Assembly: GCF_000384395.1 (NCBI RefSeq)
Contig: NZ_ARWE01000001.1
Span: 1,116,001-1,180,000, forward strand
Direction of reading: 5' to 3'
Origin: Geopsychrobacter electrodiphilus DSM 16401
Lineage (GTDB): Bacteria > Desulfobacterota > Desulfuromonadia > Desulfuromonadales > Geopsychrobacteraceae
Length of the DNA: 64,000 bases
A program made the position numbers and the translations under genes. Of the stretch, positions 36,512 to 45,324 are shown piece after piece; position 1 is the stretch's first letter, and the number at the start of each line of letters is the position of its first letter. The notes beneath the pieces were generated by a model that was not told the origin of the DNA, did not search any database, and was given only the letters and a program-made list of their open reading frames with translations.

Positions 36512-37129
36512 ATGTTTGATACGAGCAAAACGCGAGCTGGCGAGAACTATCTGACCGAGGCGGAAGAGAAGCAGATGTTCGATTACCTTAAGCAACTCAA
36601 AATCCCCCAGGCTGAGCGCGATTATGTGCTGCTGAAGACCTATCGCCTGCTTGGCCTGCGCCGGGTTGAGGGTGTGCGGCTGAACGTGGGCGACGTGTAC
36701 GGCAAGGATCGTCTGGTGATCAGCCATTATATCGCCGCCAAGGGTGCGGTCGGCGAGTTGCCTATTCCTGCCGAATTAAAAAAGCTGTTTGTCGAGTTTA
36801 TGCGTTGGAAGCGCCAGGCGGGTGAATCGCTGGCTGAGGATGCGCCGTTATTTGTGAGCCGTAACGGGTCACGCCTGTCTATTCGCGCGGTCAACGACAT
36901 TATGGCCAAGTGGCTGAATGCTGCCGGGGTTGAGCACAAGGTGACCCCGCACGGACTGCGGCATACCAAAGCGCAGCGGATTATGCGCGACGATCGTTAC
37001 CTGACCCCGGGCCAACAAAAGAACGCTCTGCTGCTTGCGAACAAGCAACTGCGGCACAAGAGCATGAACAGCACCATGATTTATGTCGCGCCGGGACGGG
37101 AAGATATGGCCGCGGCGGCGGAGATTTAA
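36512..37129 (+). CDS. Tyrosine recombinase, catalytic domain with short N terminus
   Basis: 205 aa, against ~300 for XerC/D, with a reduced core-binding domain. Catalytic residues are in place: Arg in LGLRRVEGVRL, Lys in AAKGAVGELPIP, HGLRH, LRHKSM and Tyr in MIYVAPG. Start ATG with GGAGG. It sits in the early operon, far from the attachment site, so it is unlikely to be the integrase. Possible roles are resolution of phage multimers or an inversion switch; both are inferences. Confidence 0.8.
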   Translation: MFDTSKTRAGENYLTEAEEKQMFDYLKQLKIPQAERDYVLLKTYRLLGLRRVEGVRLNVGDVYGKDRLVISHYIAAKGAVGELPIPAELKKLFVEFMRWKRQAGESLAEDAPLFVSRNGSRLSIRAVNDIMAKWLNAAGVEHKVTPHGLRHTKAQRIMRDDRYLTPGQQKNALLLANKQLRHKSMNSTMIYVAPGREDMAAAAEI

Positions 37130-37132
37130 GTG

Positions 37133-37348
37133 ATGAGTACAGCGACGTGTGATGTGCGTGAAGCTGTGGCTCGGGTGGCTTGTGGCATGGCTGGCGTTCG
37201 TGAGGCACGGCTACTGGTTGGCAAGCTGCAGGATATCACCTGGCGGGTTGCGAATGTTGATGGGCAGCCGGTTGAGGTTTGCCGACACTGCCATGGTCGG
37301 CGTGAGGTTGGGCATGGGGCGCGATGTATTGCGGAGGATGTTGAGTGA
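37133..37348 (+). CDS. Small CxxC phage protein
   Basis: 71 aa with CRHCHGRREVGHGARC near the C terminus, a DksA/TraR- or DnaJ-like knuckle pattern. A GTG start 3 bp earlier is possible. Tightly packed in the early operon. Not recognised. Confidence 0.5.
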   Translation: MSTATCDVREAVARVACGMAGVREARLLVGKLQDITWRVANVDGQPVEVCRHCHGRREVGHGARCIAEDVE

Positions 37349-37551
37349 TGCTTTTCAGTGGAACGACGGCCAAAACATTAAACCCTGTACTGGCTCCGAG
37401 CGGTGCATGGATCGACCCAGGGACTGATTGTGTGGTGATGGGGACTATGCGCGATGCTGAGCCGGCGATTTATATGGTTGAGACGGCGGAGAACGATGAG
37501 TTTGAGTCGGAAGAGTTTTACTGCTTTGCGGATGATTTGGAGGTGGCTTGA
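37348..37551 (+). CDS. Small acidic phage protein
   Basis: 67 aa, acidic C terminus (ETAENDEFESEEFYCFADDLE). Overlaps both neighbours by one base (TGATG). Not recognised. Confidence 0.5.
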   Translation: MLFSGTTAKTLNPVLAPSGAWIDPGTDCVVMGTMRDAEPAIYMVETAENDEFESEEFYCFADDLEVA

Positions 37552-38153
37552 TGGGGGTTCAAAAAAGCACAGCAACAGTCTATCGAATCAGCGGCCACGA
37601 TCAGGGTTTTGGCTGGGCCAATATTACTATTGATCAGCTCGGCCCGCTGCGGGATCCCCGCTATCGCGAGCCCTTTTCAATCCATATCGAGAGTGACTAC
37701 GGTTCATGGTCTAACTATTGGTCACACCCCGGCGCCTGCTGGCGATCATTTCTTAACACCATTGATATCGGCTATGCCGCCAAAAAGTTTGGCGCGGCAA
37801 GTTATTACGACTCAGGTCTGACCGAAAAAGCCTACAAGCGTGACATCGTCGAGCTTAGAAAAGAGGTTGCCATAACCGCTGCTCAAGCTCGCGACATGTG
37901 GGACCAGATTGAGGCCGAGTTTATGGACTCTGACAGCAATGATCTGATCGCGCACCGTTTAATGGGCGGTGAATGGGGGGAGATTCTGTCCGAAATTGGG
38001 CACGAATCATGGGAATACCTGCAGAGGGTGACCACTATTTCCCCATCGTTCAGAGCCTTTTGGGAAGGCCCTTATCAAGAGTTTCTACGGGGCCTCAAGG
38101 CGGAGTCAGCCATAGCTGCTGAGTGTGAAGATCCCGAAGAGGTGATGGCGTGA
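37551..38153 (+). CDS. Early phage protein of unknown function
   Basis: 200 aa, aromatic-rich N-terminal half with SIHIESDYGSWSNYWSHPG. Reminiscent of uncharacterised phage proteins near replication genes. Overlaps the DUF5131 gene by 4 bp (GTGA). Confidence 0.55.
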   Translation: MGVQKSTATVYRISGHDQGFGWANITIDQLGPLRDPRYREPFSIHIESDYGSWSNYWSHPGACWRSFLNTIDIGYAAKKFGAASYYDSGLTEKAYKRDIVELRKEVAITAAQARDMWDQIEAEFMDSDSNDLIAHRLMGGEWGEILSEIGHESWEYLQRVTTISPSFRAFWEGPYQEFLRGLKAESAIAAECEDPEEVMA

Positions 38154-39082
38154 ATAGGGCTGATAGACGCGCCAAAGGACTGTATTGGGATCGGGCTTGG
38201 AAGTTGGTCGAAGGTTGCACCAAGGTTTCACCTGGCTGTGATAACTGCTGGAGCGAAACTAAGACGGCAATGCGCTGCTGGCATCCAAACGAGAAGATCA
38301 ATAACAGAGCCATACAAGTTATCCATCCAAATACTGACGAGGGCTTCAACGGATCAATCACCATGCGTGAAGACAACCTTGACCTTCCACTGCGCACCAA
38401 AAAGCCAACTGTCTTCTCGATCTGGAATGATCTTTATCACGAGGAGGTGACCGACGAATTCCGATTCAAGGCATACGATGTGATGAGCATGTGTCCGCAA
38501 CATACCTTCCTAATTCTCACTAAACGTGCCGCTTTAATGGCTGAGTTTTTCAACGAAATTTTTGGCTTCGGCATTGATAAAAATGTTTGGCATGGCATCT
38601 CAGCCGAGAACCAGCAGACCGCAGACGAGCGCATCCCTTATCTGCTGAAGTTTCCAGGAAAGCGGTTTCTCTCTATCGAACCGATGCTGGGATCGATCGA
38701 CTTCAACCTTGGCTGGAACCTTCACCTTATTGAGAAGATCAATGCAGTTTTACTCGGTGGAGAGTCCGGCAAGAATGCGCGGCCTATGCACCCTGATTGG
38801 GCTCGTACTGTACGCGATTTGTGTGCTGAGGCTGGTGTTCCATTCTTCTTCAAGCAATGGGGGGAGTGGGCACCTATCGAAGCGATCCTTACTGATTTGC
38901 GGGGGATGCGATCCGCAGCGACATGGTTTGCCGACCAATGGATATTTGAGAAGGAAGACATTGGAGGTGATGGGTCTTACGAGGAATTCGAGCCTGATGT
39001 GTGGCGGGTCGGGAAGAAAAAGGCCGGGCGACTGCTTGATGGGGTGATTCACGACGGGCTGCCATGGGGAGGGGCTGAGTGA
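38150..39082 (+). CDS. Phage Gp37/Gp68 family protein (DUF5131)
   Basis: 310 aa, GTG start. The N-terminal WKLVEGCTKVSPGCDNCW motif, with closely spaced cysteines, and the later ILTKRAALM, WHGISAENQQTADERIP and LLGGESGKNARPMHPDWAR match the Gp37/Gp68 family of phages and mobile elements. The family has a radical-SAM-like organisation, but its reaction is not established. Its place among early genes suggests a role in nucleotide or DNA metabolism, which is an inference. Confidence 0.88.
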   Translation: MNRADRRAKGLYWDRAWKLVEGCTKVSPGCDNCWSETKTAMRCWHPNEKINNRAIQVIHPNTDEGFNGSITMREDNLDLPLRTKKPTVFSIWNDLYHEEVTDEFRFKAYDVMSMCPQHTFLILTKRAALMAEFFNEIFGFGIDKNVWHGISAENQQTADERIPYLLKFPGKRFLSIEPMLGSIDFNLGWNLHLIEKINAVLLGGESGKNARPMHPDWARTVRDLCAEAGVPFFFKQWGEWAPIEAILTDLRGMRSAATWFADQWIFEKEDIGGDGSYEEFEPDVWRVGKKKAGRLLDGVIHDGLPWGGAE

Positions 39083-39528
39083 TGGCAAGGGCACCAAAGG
39101 ATATAGGTCCTTCAATTGGAGTGGTTTTTTACATCACAGCAAACCGTAGATCTCATTACGTGGCATTGATCGGGCATTGGCCTGCGCGAGCTGGGTTTGC
39201 CAGTACTTGTAGGTCAGGTATTCATCTTTTTTCGAGGCGTGTAACCGCTGAAGAGTTAAAGGAAGACCAAGCTTCACCACGGCATGTTGCTATTGTCTTC
39301 TCTTCATTCCACGCCATGGTTCGATACATCCTTGAGACAAGTGGAAATGATGCCAGGGAGGGGCTTCGCAAAAAGATATCTGATGATGCGTTCAGGGCCG
39401 GGTATTCGCTCACAGCAAAACAATTTGGGAGGAACCTGGCACGTTGGCAGAAAAAGAAGGCGAAAGAGCTGGCGGTTAAGGCTCTGAACCGAGAGTTGAG
39501 TAATCCACAGATGAAGTTGGCCATATAA
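39082..39528 (+). CDS. Early phage protein of unknown function
   Basis: 148 aa, basic C-terminal helix (WQKKKAKELAVKALNREL). Overlaps the DUF5131 stop by one base. Not recognised. Confidence 0.5.
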   Translation: MARAPKDIGPSIGVVFYITANRRSHYVALIGHWPARAGFASTCRSGIHLFSRRVTAEELKEDQASPRHVAIVFSSFHAMVRYILETSGNDAREGLRKKISDDAFRAGYSLTAKQFGRNLARWQKKKAKELAVKALNRELSNPQMKLAI

Positions 39529-39548
39529 GATTTTTTGTGAGGGTCCTG

Positions 39549-39713
39549 ATGCCATCCACCGATAAAACCTACTGCGTCGCCAGATGCGCAAATACCGACT
39601 GCGATTGCAACCGGGTTAACCATCCCGTTAATGGCCGGGGTGGGTACGGTTATTCCCAAGCTGATTTTTCTGACCGATGCAAAGAGTTTTTCGCGGAGAG
39701 GGATGACCGATGA
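39549..39713 (+). CDS. Small Cys-rich phage protein
   Basis: 54 aa with six cysteines (CVARCANTDCDCNR and a later DRCKEF), likely metal-binding. Overlaps the next start by 4 bp (ATGA). Supported by tight packing. Confidence 0.5.
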   Translation: MPSTDKTYCVARCANTDCDCNRVNHPVNGRGGYGYSQADFSDRCKEFFAERDDR

Positions 39714-40285
39714 GCAAGCATTTCAACATGGGCAACGTCTTCGGTCGGGTGGTTATCGAGTCGATCGAGCGCAAGCCGAGCAAAAACAGCGAATTCCTTA
39801 ATTTTCAAATAAATGTCGCTGGCCGTCACTGTGGATCGGTCAAGGCGTTTTGCCGGATGTGGCAGACGGAGCGGATTGATGCGTTTATGGCTCATGTTCG
39901 GGCGCGGCCGCATGATCCGCTCTGTTTGAAGGGATTTTTCGGCCAGTACTGGGATGAGCGAAATACAGTCTACAGCACGTTCACGATCCATAAATGGGAG
40001 GTTCGTGAGAGTGATCCGCGGGCGGCGTTCATCTTAAAAGGTCAGGTTGACGTGATCAGTGCGGTTAAAGGGGGCCATCGGTTGCTTTTAAACTACAGCC
40101 GCGAGGGACAGGAGACCGAGCGGCTTGAATTTTGGCTGCAGGATGAAACGTTGCTGGATACACCGCAGGCCGGGGATCTTCTCGAAATTAAGGGGTATCT
40201 GCGGCAAGAGCAGCCTGAGGATGATTTTGGGGGAAGCACTGGCCCGGTGAGGGCTTATCTCGAGAAGTTGAGGGTGATCTCATGA
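39710..40285 (+). CDS. Possible OB-fold single-stranded DNA-binding protein
   Basis: 191 aa, beta-rich, in two similar-sized halves. The N-terminal GRVVIESIERKPSKNSEFLNFQINV followed by CRMWQTERIDAF has the look of an SSB-type OB fold, and the gene lies two genes before the primase-helicase. The C-terminal GDLLEIKGYLRQEQ is also OB-like. The fold call is a judgement by eye; no search was made. Confidence 0.45.
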   Translation: MSKHFNMGNVFGRVVIESIERKPSKNSEFLNFQINVAGRHCGSVKAFCRMWQTERIDAFMAHVRARPHDPLCLKGFFGQYWDERNTVYSTFTIHKWEVRESDPRAAFILKGQVDVISAVKGGHRLLLNYSREGQETERLEFWLQDETLLDTPQAGDLLEIKGYLRQEQPEDDFGGSTGPVRAYLEKLRVIS

Positions 40286-40563
40286 GCATTGAGGCCTGTG
40301 ATAGCTATTTCAGGGAGACGATGACCAAAGTGGCGAATGTGGTTGAGGATCGTTATCTGGAGGCAGTGTCCGGGGCGATGGATTGGGGCCGTGCGTACTT
40401 GCCGAAGGTCGCTGAGCGTTGTGATGCAAGGGCCGATGAAGAGTTGACGGTTTTGCGCAACAACGGCCTGATCGCTGAATTTAAGGTTGCGGCGCTGGAT
40501 TTTTGCCGGGCCAGGCTTGAGCTGTACAAGGCACATGCTCTTGCGATGGAGGCGGCTGCTTAA
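40282..40563 (+). CDS. Small helical early phage protein
   Basis: 93 aa, mostly helical and Ala-rich. Overlaps the upstream gene by 4 bp and ends 3 bp before the primase-helicase. Not recognised. Confidence 0.5.
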   Translation: MSIEACDSYFRETMTKVANVVEDRYLEAVSGAMDWGRAYLPKVAERCDARADEELTVLRNNGLIAEFKVAALDFCRARLELYKAHALAMEAAA

Positions 40564-40566
40564 TTT

Positions 40567-43551
40567 ATGTCTGATTTTGCCACAATTAAAGAGGCGCTCA
40601 ATCTGCAAAAGGTCATCGAAAACGCGACCAGCCAGGTGATGGGCAAAACGCATCTTCCGGAGTGTCCGTTTTGCGGTGGGCATGACTGTTTTTCTATCCC
40701 GAAGGATAAGGATTATTTCAAGTGCTTTCAGTGTGAAGAAAAAGGCGATGTCTTCAACTTTTTGGAAAAATATCACCAGACAGACTCAGCCGAAGCCCTG
40801 AAGATTGGTGCGGAGCTGGCGGGGATTCCCCTGGAACAGAAAAAGAAGAGTTCGCCGAAATTGAGCGTGACCGACAAGATCAGGCTTGAGGCGGCGGAAT
40901 ATTATCATGCTCATATGCTGAAAAACGGTGGACGGACGTATCTGATTGATGAGCGTGGTCATGCGTTGAAGACGCTTGAGAAGGAAAGGGTTGGCTTTAG
41001 TGATGGCCACCTGGTTGATCATCTGCTGAGTAAAGAGTTTTCAGAGCGGGAGATCTTAGAGAGTGGTCTGGGCCGAGAGCGTGAGTTAGAGGGCGGCCGG
41101 CGGGTTGTTTATGATTTTTTTAGTAAAGACCTGGTGGTTTTTCCGCACTTTTCAGCGGGTAAAGTACTGCATTTTACCCAGAAGGATCCGACGAAGAAGC
41201 TGAAGTATCAGCTGACGGCAAAGCAGCGGGACAAGCGTTGGGCTTTTTATGGTCAGGACGCGATCGACAAATATGATGAGATCTTGCTGGTGGAGGGTGA
41301 GAACGACCGCCTGCAGGTGATAAATACCGGTGTCGGCTACGTGATGGCGATGATCGGGCAGATCAGCGATGATCAGATCAAGGTTTTAAAGAAGTTGTGT
41401 GGAAGCAAGAAGCTTTATCTGTGGGTTGATAACGATAAGGCGGGGCGTGATTACGTTCGCAAGATTTGCGGCGGTTTGAGGGGACAGAACGTCAGGATCG
41501 TGGTTTACGGTAAGGATGGGGATGATCCGGATTCTTACCTGAAGGGGTTTGAGGGCGATCGGCGCAAGGAGATCCGCCGGCTGCAGCTGGAGGCGGTGGG
41601 TTATATCAATTGGGAGCTGCAACAGTCGGCGGGGTTGTCATCGCTTGAAGAGAAGCTGCTGCACTTAAAAGAACAAAAAATTTTCCAGCGAATCGGCCAG
41701 GAGCAGGCGGTTCAGCAGGATATTTATCGTGAAAAGTTGTCGGTGCTGGGTTTTAGTGCGGCGGCGATCGAGCAGCAATTGGATTTTAGTCAGGACCTGT
41801 TGCAGCAGATTCGGCAGCAGTGCGAGATGGTCGAGAACCCGAAGGATATCGATCCGATCGCGATGGCGGAGACGATCTTTCGTTTTTTTGCTCACCATGG
41901 GCGTTTTTACTATGACGCCGATAACACGGTGTGGCTGATCTACCAGAACGAGACCTACGAGGTTCACAACAACACCAAGTTCAATGCGTTGATGTTGAAG
42001 ATGACGCGCATGATCATTAGTCAGGCGCCTGGTGGTCAGGTGTGGGATGCGTTGAGGCATACGGCGTATCTGAATGGTCGGCGGATCGATCGCTGCCGGT
42101 GGATCCACACTGACTCGGTTAAAGACACCATCTATCTCAATTTAAACGGCCCGAACAATACCATTCTGAAGGTTTCCCTCCAGCATATCGAAGAGATCCA
42201 GAACGGCATGAATGACGATCATGTTTTGCTTTCGTCCTCGCCCAAAATATCCCCAATGAACTGGCTTCCGGATGTGGATGTTCAGGAGGGGATGACGGCG
42301 CTGAAAGAGCTGGTTTTCGATAATCTGGCGATTAAGCATGAGCAGCGTTATCTGGTGTTGTGCTGGTTGATCAGTGGGCTTTGTCCGGATCTGGCGCCTT
42401 ATCAGTTTTTGATGAAGTTCGGCGGGTATGCGTCTTCGGGAAAATCGACGGCGGCGAAGCTTATTTCGACGGTCTTTTTTGGCAATGATGAGCTTTCGGA
42501 TCCGTCGGGCGCAGCGGCTTTTTCAAATGCTGCTCAAAACCCGCTGTTGGTCATCGACAACCTGGAGAACAAGGACTTGAACCGGGGTATGCAGAAGTTT
42601 TTGCTGCTGGCGGCCACCAGGGGGCAAAAGGAGAAGCGCAAAGGGGGTACAGACACCGGTACGGTCGATGAGAGTCCGCGGGCGCTTATCTGCGTGACGG
42701 CGATCGAGCCGTTCACTTTATCGGAGTTGATCACCAGGACCTTTGAGATTCCTTTTGATCGACGGGTGCATGGTGATGATTCTTTCTTCGAATCTGAGGT
42801 TTTGGAAAATCTGAAGAAGAAGCGCGATCTGATCATGTCGGCGATGATCCGCTTCATTCAAACGGAGATCCTGACCAACCTTGACCAACGTAAGCAGTAC
42901 ATGGCCATCCTCAATACGATGTTCAAGGGTCACTCCAAGGACCGCAGCAATGCCTATCTGGCGCTGCTGATGCTGATCAATTCGCGCATGCTGAAGTATA
43001 TCCCTTTCTATGAGCCTGATGATCTGATGTACGGATATGAATCAAGAGAAAAAGAGATCTACGAGGCCTGGATCGAGGAGCAGAACAATACGGCTAGGGA
43101 GACCGAGACCGGTTCGAATAACATCCTGCAGCTGCTGGGTGGATTGGTGCGGGAGTATATCCAGGCCAATAAGCATAAAAATGAAACGGAGGCTGTTGCC
43201 GACTATAGCGAGCCGGTTTTCACTCTGGATCATAAAGACTACGGTTTAAGGATGTTTAAAACGATGGCGCGTGAGCATCAGGATGATAACGGAGAAAAGT
43301 ATTTCATTTCGACCATTGAGTTTGTGGCTTCAAGTGCTGACGTGGTTGACGCTTTCGATATGTTGGCCAAGAACACTGGCAAGAATAATCCCTACGGCAC
43401 GGCAGCTATCTTTACGGCTCGGCTCAGAAACGATCGGAGTGTGTTGTCTAAGTCTGGTTGGGAGCTGATTGAAACACCAGGTAAGGAACCATATTTCAAG
43501 GTGCTGCACGGCAACAGGTTCTTCAAGTTCAGGCATGTTCTGGTGAAGTAG
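40567..43551 (+). CDS. Phage primase-helicase
   Basis: 994 aa. An N-terminal CHC2-type zinc finger has Cys33, Cys36, Cys53 and Cys56. A Toprim domain has Glu243 (LVEGEND) and Asp288/Asp290 (WVDNDKAG). A C-terminal ATPase region has Walker A GGYASSGKST at residues 619-628 and a later LLVIDNLEN Walker B. It should prime and unwind DNA at the phage origin. The iteron cluster begins at its stop codon, so gene and candidate origin are adjacent. Confidence 0.9.
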   Translation: MSDFATIKEALNLQKVIENATSQVMGKTHLPECPFCGGHDCFSIPKDKDYFKCFQCEEKGDVFNFLEKYHQTDSAEALKIGAELAGIPLEQKKKSSPKLSVTDKIRLEAAEYYHAHMLKNGGRTYLIDERGHALKTLEKERVGFSDGHLVDHLLSKEFSEREILESGLGRERELEGGRRVVYDFFSKDLVVFPHFSAGKVLHFTQKDPTKKLKYQLTAKQRDKRWAFYGQDAIDKYDEILLVEGENDRLQVINTGVGYVMAMIGQISDDQIKVLKKLCGSKKLYLWVDNDKAGRDYVRKICGGLRGQNVRIVVYGKDGDDPDSYLKGFEGDRRKEIRRLQLEAVGYINWELQQSAGLSSLEEKLLHLKEQKIFQRIGQEQAVQQDIYREKLSVLGFSAAAIEQQLDFSQDLLQQIRQQCEMVENPKDIDPIAMAETIFRFFAHHGRFYYDADNTVWLIYQNETYEVHNNTKFNALMLKMTRMIISQAPGGQVWDALRHTAYLNGRRIDRCRWIHTDSVKDTIYLNLNGPNNTILKVSLQHIEEIQNGMNDDHVLLSSSPKISPMNWLPDVDVQEGMTALKELVFDNLAIKHEQRYLVLCWLISGLCPDLAPYQFLMKFGGYASSGKSTAAKLISTVFFGNDELSDPSGAAAFSNAAQNPLLVIDNLENKDLNRGMQKFLLLAATRGQKEKRKGGTDTGTVDESPRALICVTAIEPFTLSELITRTFEIPFDRRVHGDDSFFESEVLENLKKKRDLIMSAMIRFIQTEILTNLDQRKQYMAILNTMFKGHSKDRSNAYLALLMLINSRMLKYIPFYEPDDLMYGYESREKEIYEAWIEEQNNTARETETGSNNILQLLGGLVREYIQANKHKNETEAVADYSEPVFTLDHKDYGLRMFKTMAREHQDDNGEKYFISTIEFVASSADVVDAFDMLAKNTGKNNPYGTAAIFTARLRNDRSVLSKSGWELIETPGKEPYFKVLHGNRFFKFRHVLVK

Positions 43552-43893
43552 GGGTGCAGTCGGTTTAAAGGGGTGCAGTTGTCATTTTGTCGGTGGGTGC
43601 AGTTGTCAAACGAAGTGGGGTGACGGAGAAGAAATGAGGGCAAAACGACCGGTTTTTTCTTCTTATATAAGTTCTCGCCCGCGCGTAGGGCACATTTTTG
43701 AAAGACTGCACCTCTGCACCCTTTTTAACTTAACTATTTAATTTTATTGATTATATCAGGGGTGCAGTTAGGGGTGCAGTCTGGGTGCAGTGGGGTGCAG
43801 TTGGGGTGCAGTTGGAGGTAGTTCTTTTGGACTGCACCCATGATCAAGCCCAGTAAACATGGGCCTTTATGGCAAAGGGTGCAGAGGTGCAGT
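43551..43893. repeat. GGTGCAGT iteron cluster, candidate phage replication origin
   Basis: Nine exact direct copies of GGTGCAGT (starting 43553, 43572, 43596, 43761, 43773, 43784, 43794, 43805, 43886), one 7/8 copy (43878), two exact inverted copies (43705, 43831) and one 7/8 inverted copy (43714). The copies flank an AT-rich stretch at about 43722-43757, the expected form of an unwinding element. It lies directly after the primase-helicase and contains no gene. Confidence 0.65.
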
Positions 43894-44119
43894 GATTTAA
43901 GCGCCCAGCTGGTTGGCTGGAAAGCTTATCAATTTCTCTGGATAAGCTGCCGCAGGCCTTATGGCCTTCTTAAAAAAAGGGTTTGAGGAAGTTTTTACAG
44001 GGGTTATATCAACGCCCTTATATGTAGGCCAGTAGCAGTTCTAAATCAACCCTGTGCTGGCTCGTTTCGGGTGGTGGATAAAAAACAGGCTGGAACGAAC
44101 CCAAAAAAGCTAAATGATC
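43894..44119. other. Noncoding segment with hairpins after the iterons
   Basis: A perfect 8-bp hairpin (43923-43930 with 43941-43948) and a 5-bp hairpin (43954-43958 with 43963-43967), the latter followed by an A-rich run. They may be a terminator for the replication genes or part of the origin. No gene seen. Confidence 0.4.
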
Positions 44120-44148
44120 AACTGCACACTCTTACAAACTGTGCAGTT
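44120..44148. promoter_or_regulatory. Inverted repeat AACTGCACA / TGTGCAGTT upstream of the recombinase
   Basis: Perfect 9-nt arms at 44120-44128 and 44140-44148, centres 20 bp apart. A related ACTGTGCAGT lies at 44203-44212. The arms share TGCAGT with the iterons, so the same protein might bind both. Confidence 0.4.
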
Positions 44149-44198
44149 CAATAGACTGACGGTAACCACATATCAACCACTTAGGAGATCAACCCATC

Positions 44199-44360
44199 AT
44201 GAACTGTGCAGTCCATCAGACAATGACCAGCATCCAAGCCCACCCCCCCCTCAAAAGCAATCAGACCAGCAACCAGGACTCCCCCCCATTGCTCTCCCAT
44301 ATCGAGAGCCCCTTTAAAAAGACTTTTTCCCAAAGCGGGGGGCGCGGGGGGAATGCTTGA
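44199..44360 (+). CDS. Possible small leader protein
   Basis: 53 codons from an ATG with AGGAG 12 nt upstream, overlapping the recombinase start by 8 bp. The product is Pro/Ser/Gln-rich with a glycine-rich end and looks little like a folded protein. It may serve translational coupling or be spurious. Confidence 0.3.
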   Translation: MNCAVHQTMTSIQAHPPLKSNQTSNQDSPPLLSHIESPFKKTFSQSGGRGGNA

Positions 44361-45324
44361 GTCCTGTTTGCTAGATTGGATGGAGCACTGCCTGATTCAG
44401 CGTGGCCAGCAGCCGCGAGGCGTGAAGCAGTACGAGCGTGTTGTCCGTGGTTTCTTTACCTGGATCACTGAGAAGGGGTTCACTCCTGACCCTGAACGGA
44501 TCGCCAAGGACCACATTACTGAATGGCAGCGCTCGATCTTCTTCGAGCATGGGAATATTTCGAACCGCACCCGGGCCAGCAAACTGTCGGCGCTTCGCTC
44601 TTTCTTTGGGTTTTTGTGCTATTCGGGGTTGATCGCTGCTGATCCGACAAAAGGGATCCCCTCGCCGAAGATTCAGCCCAGCCTCGCCAAAAAATTCAGC
44701 ACCGAAGAATTACGCATGCTGTTCGCCGCCCCAGACCTTTCCACCCATATGGGAATACGCGACCTCGCGATCTTAAAAACACTCTACGCCGCAGGGCCCC
44801 GCGTTGAAGAGTTGGTCAATCTGGATACCCATCACATCCACGATACCGGCGGATATATCCGGATTGAAATAATCGGCGGCAAGGGAGGCAAGAGCCGCAC
44901 CGTCACCCTGCGCACCCGAGCAAGCCGTACCCTGCGCGACTGGCTACTGATCCGCGACCAGATATCAAGCAAAACACCCGCTATCTTCATCGGACTGCAC
45001 CAGAAAAATAAAAAAGAACGGATCTCAACTCGGCAGATATTGAACATCATCAAAAAATACGCCGCCCTGATCGGAATAGAAAGCGCCGATGCCTTCTGCC
45101 ATAAAATGCGCTCCACATTCGCCAGCGACCTCTATGACAGCGGCAACGATCGCTGTCCCCACTGCAATCATCCCATCCACTATGTCGGGTTGCTCGAGGT
45201 ACAGGCCCAAATGGGCCACGAAGATCCAAAAACAACCCAGGGATATATCGCCATATCAGACCGAGTCTTACGCAAGACCGCCATTCCCGATCGCAGATTT
45301 CGTGAAATTGAGGAGGAACTCTGA
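44353..45324 (+). CDS. Xer-like tyrosine recombinase with zinc-knuckle insertion
   Basis: 323 aa: an N-terminal SAM-like core-binding domain (~1-105) and a catalytic domain with Arg150 (GPRVEEL), Lys in GGKGGKSR, His250/Arg253 (HKMR), His289 (MGHED) and Tyr298 (GYIAIS). Between HKMR and MGHED there is an extra Cys268-x2-Cys271-x-His273-x2-His276 cluster, likely to bind zinc. GGGGGG precedes the ATG. It overlaps the Mor gene start by one base. It sits between the candidate origin and the late activator, so genome resolution or a timing switch is more likely than integration. Confidence 0.85.
   Translation: MLESCLLDWMEHCLIQRGQQPRGVKQYERVVRGFFTWITEKGFTPDPERIAKDHITEWQRSIFFEHGNISNRTRASKLSALRSFFGFLCYSGLIAADPTKGIPSPKIQPSLAKKFSTEELRMLFAAPDLSTHMGIRDLAILKTLYAAGPRVEELVNLDTHHIHDTGGYIRIEIIGGKGGKSRTVTLRTRASRTLRDWLLIRDQISSKTPAIFIGLHQKNKKERISTRQILNIIKKYAALIGIESADAFCHKMRSTFASDLYDSGNDRCPHCNHPIHYVGLLEVQAQMGHEDPKTTQGYIAISDRVLRKTAIPDRRFREIEEEL

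Noticed and set aside
43551-43893. CRISPR array
   Set aside because: The repeats are 8-10 bp, irregularly spaced and in both orientations, with no spacer structure and no cas genes; iterons fit better.
44114-44317. 67-codon open frame before the recombinase
   Set aside because: Starts inside the TGCACA inverted repeat, Pro/Gln-rich product, no ribosome binding site; the 44199 frame has better signals.
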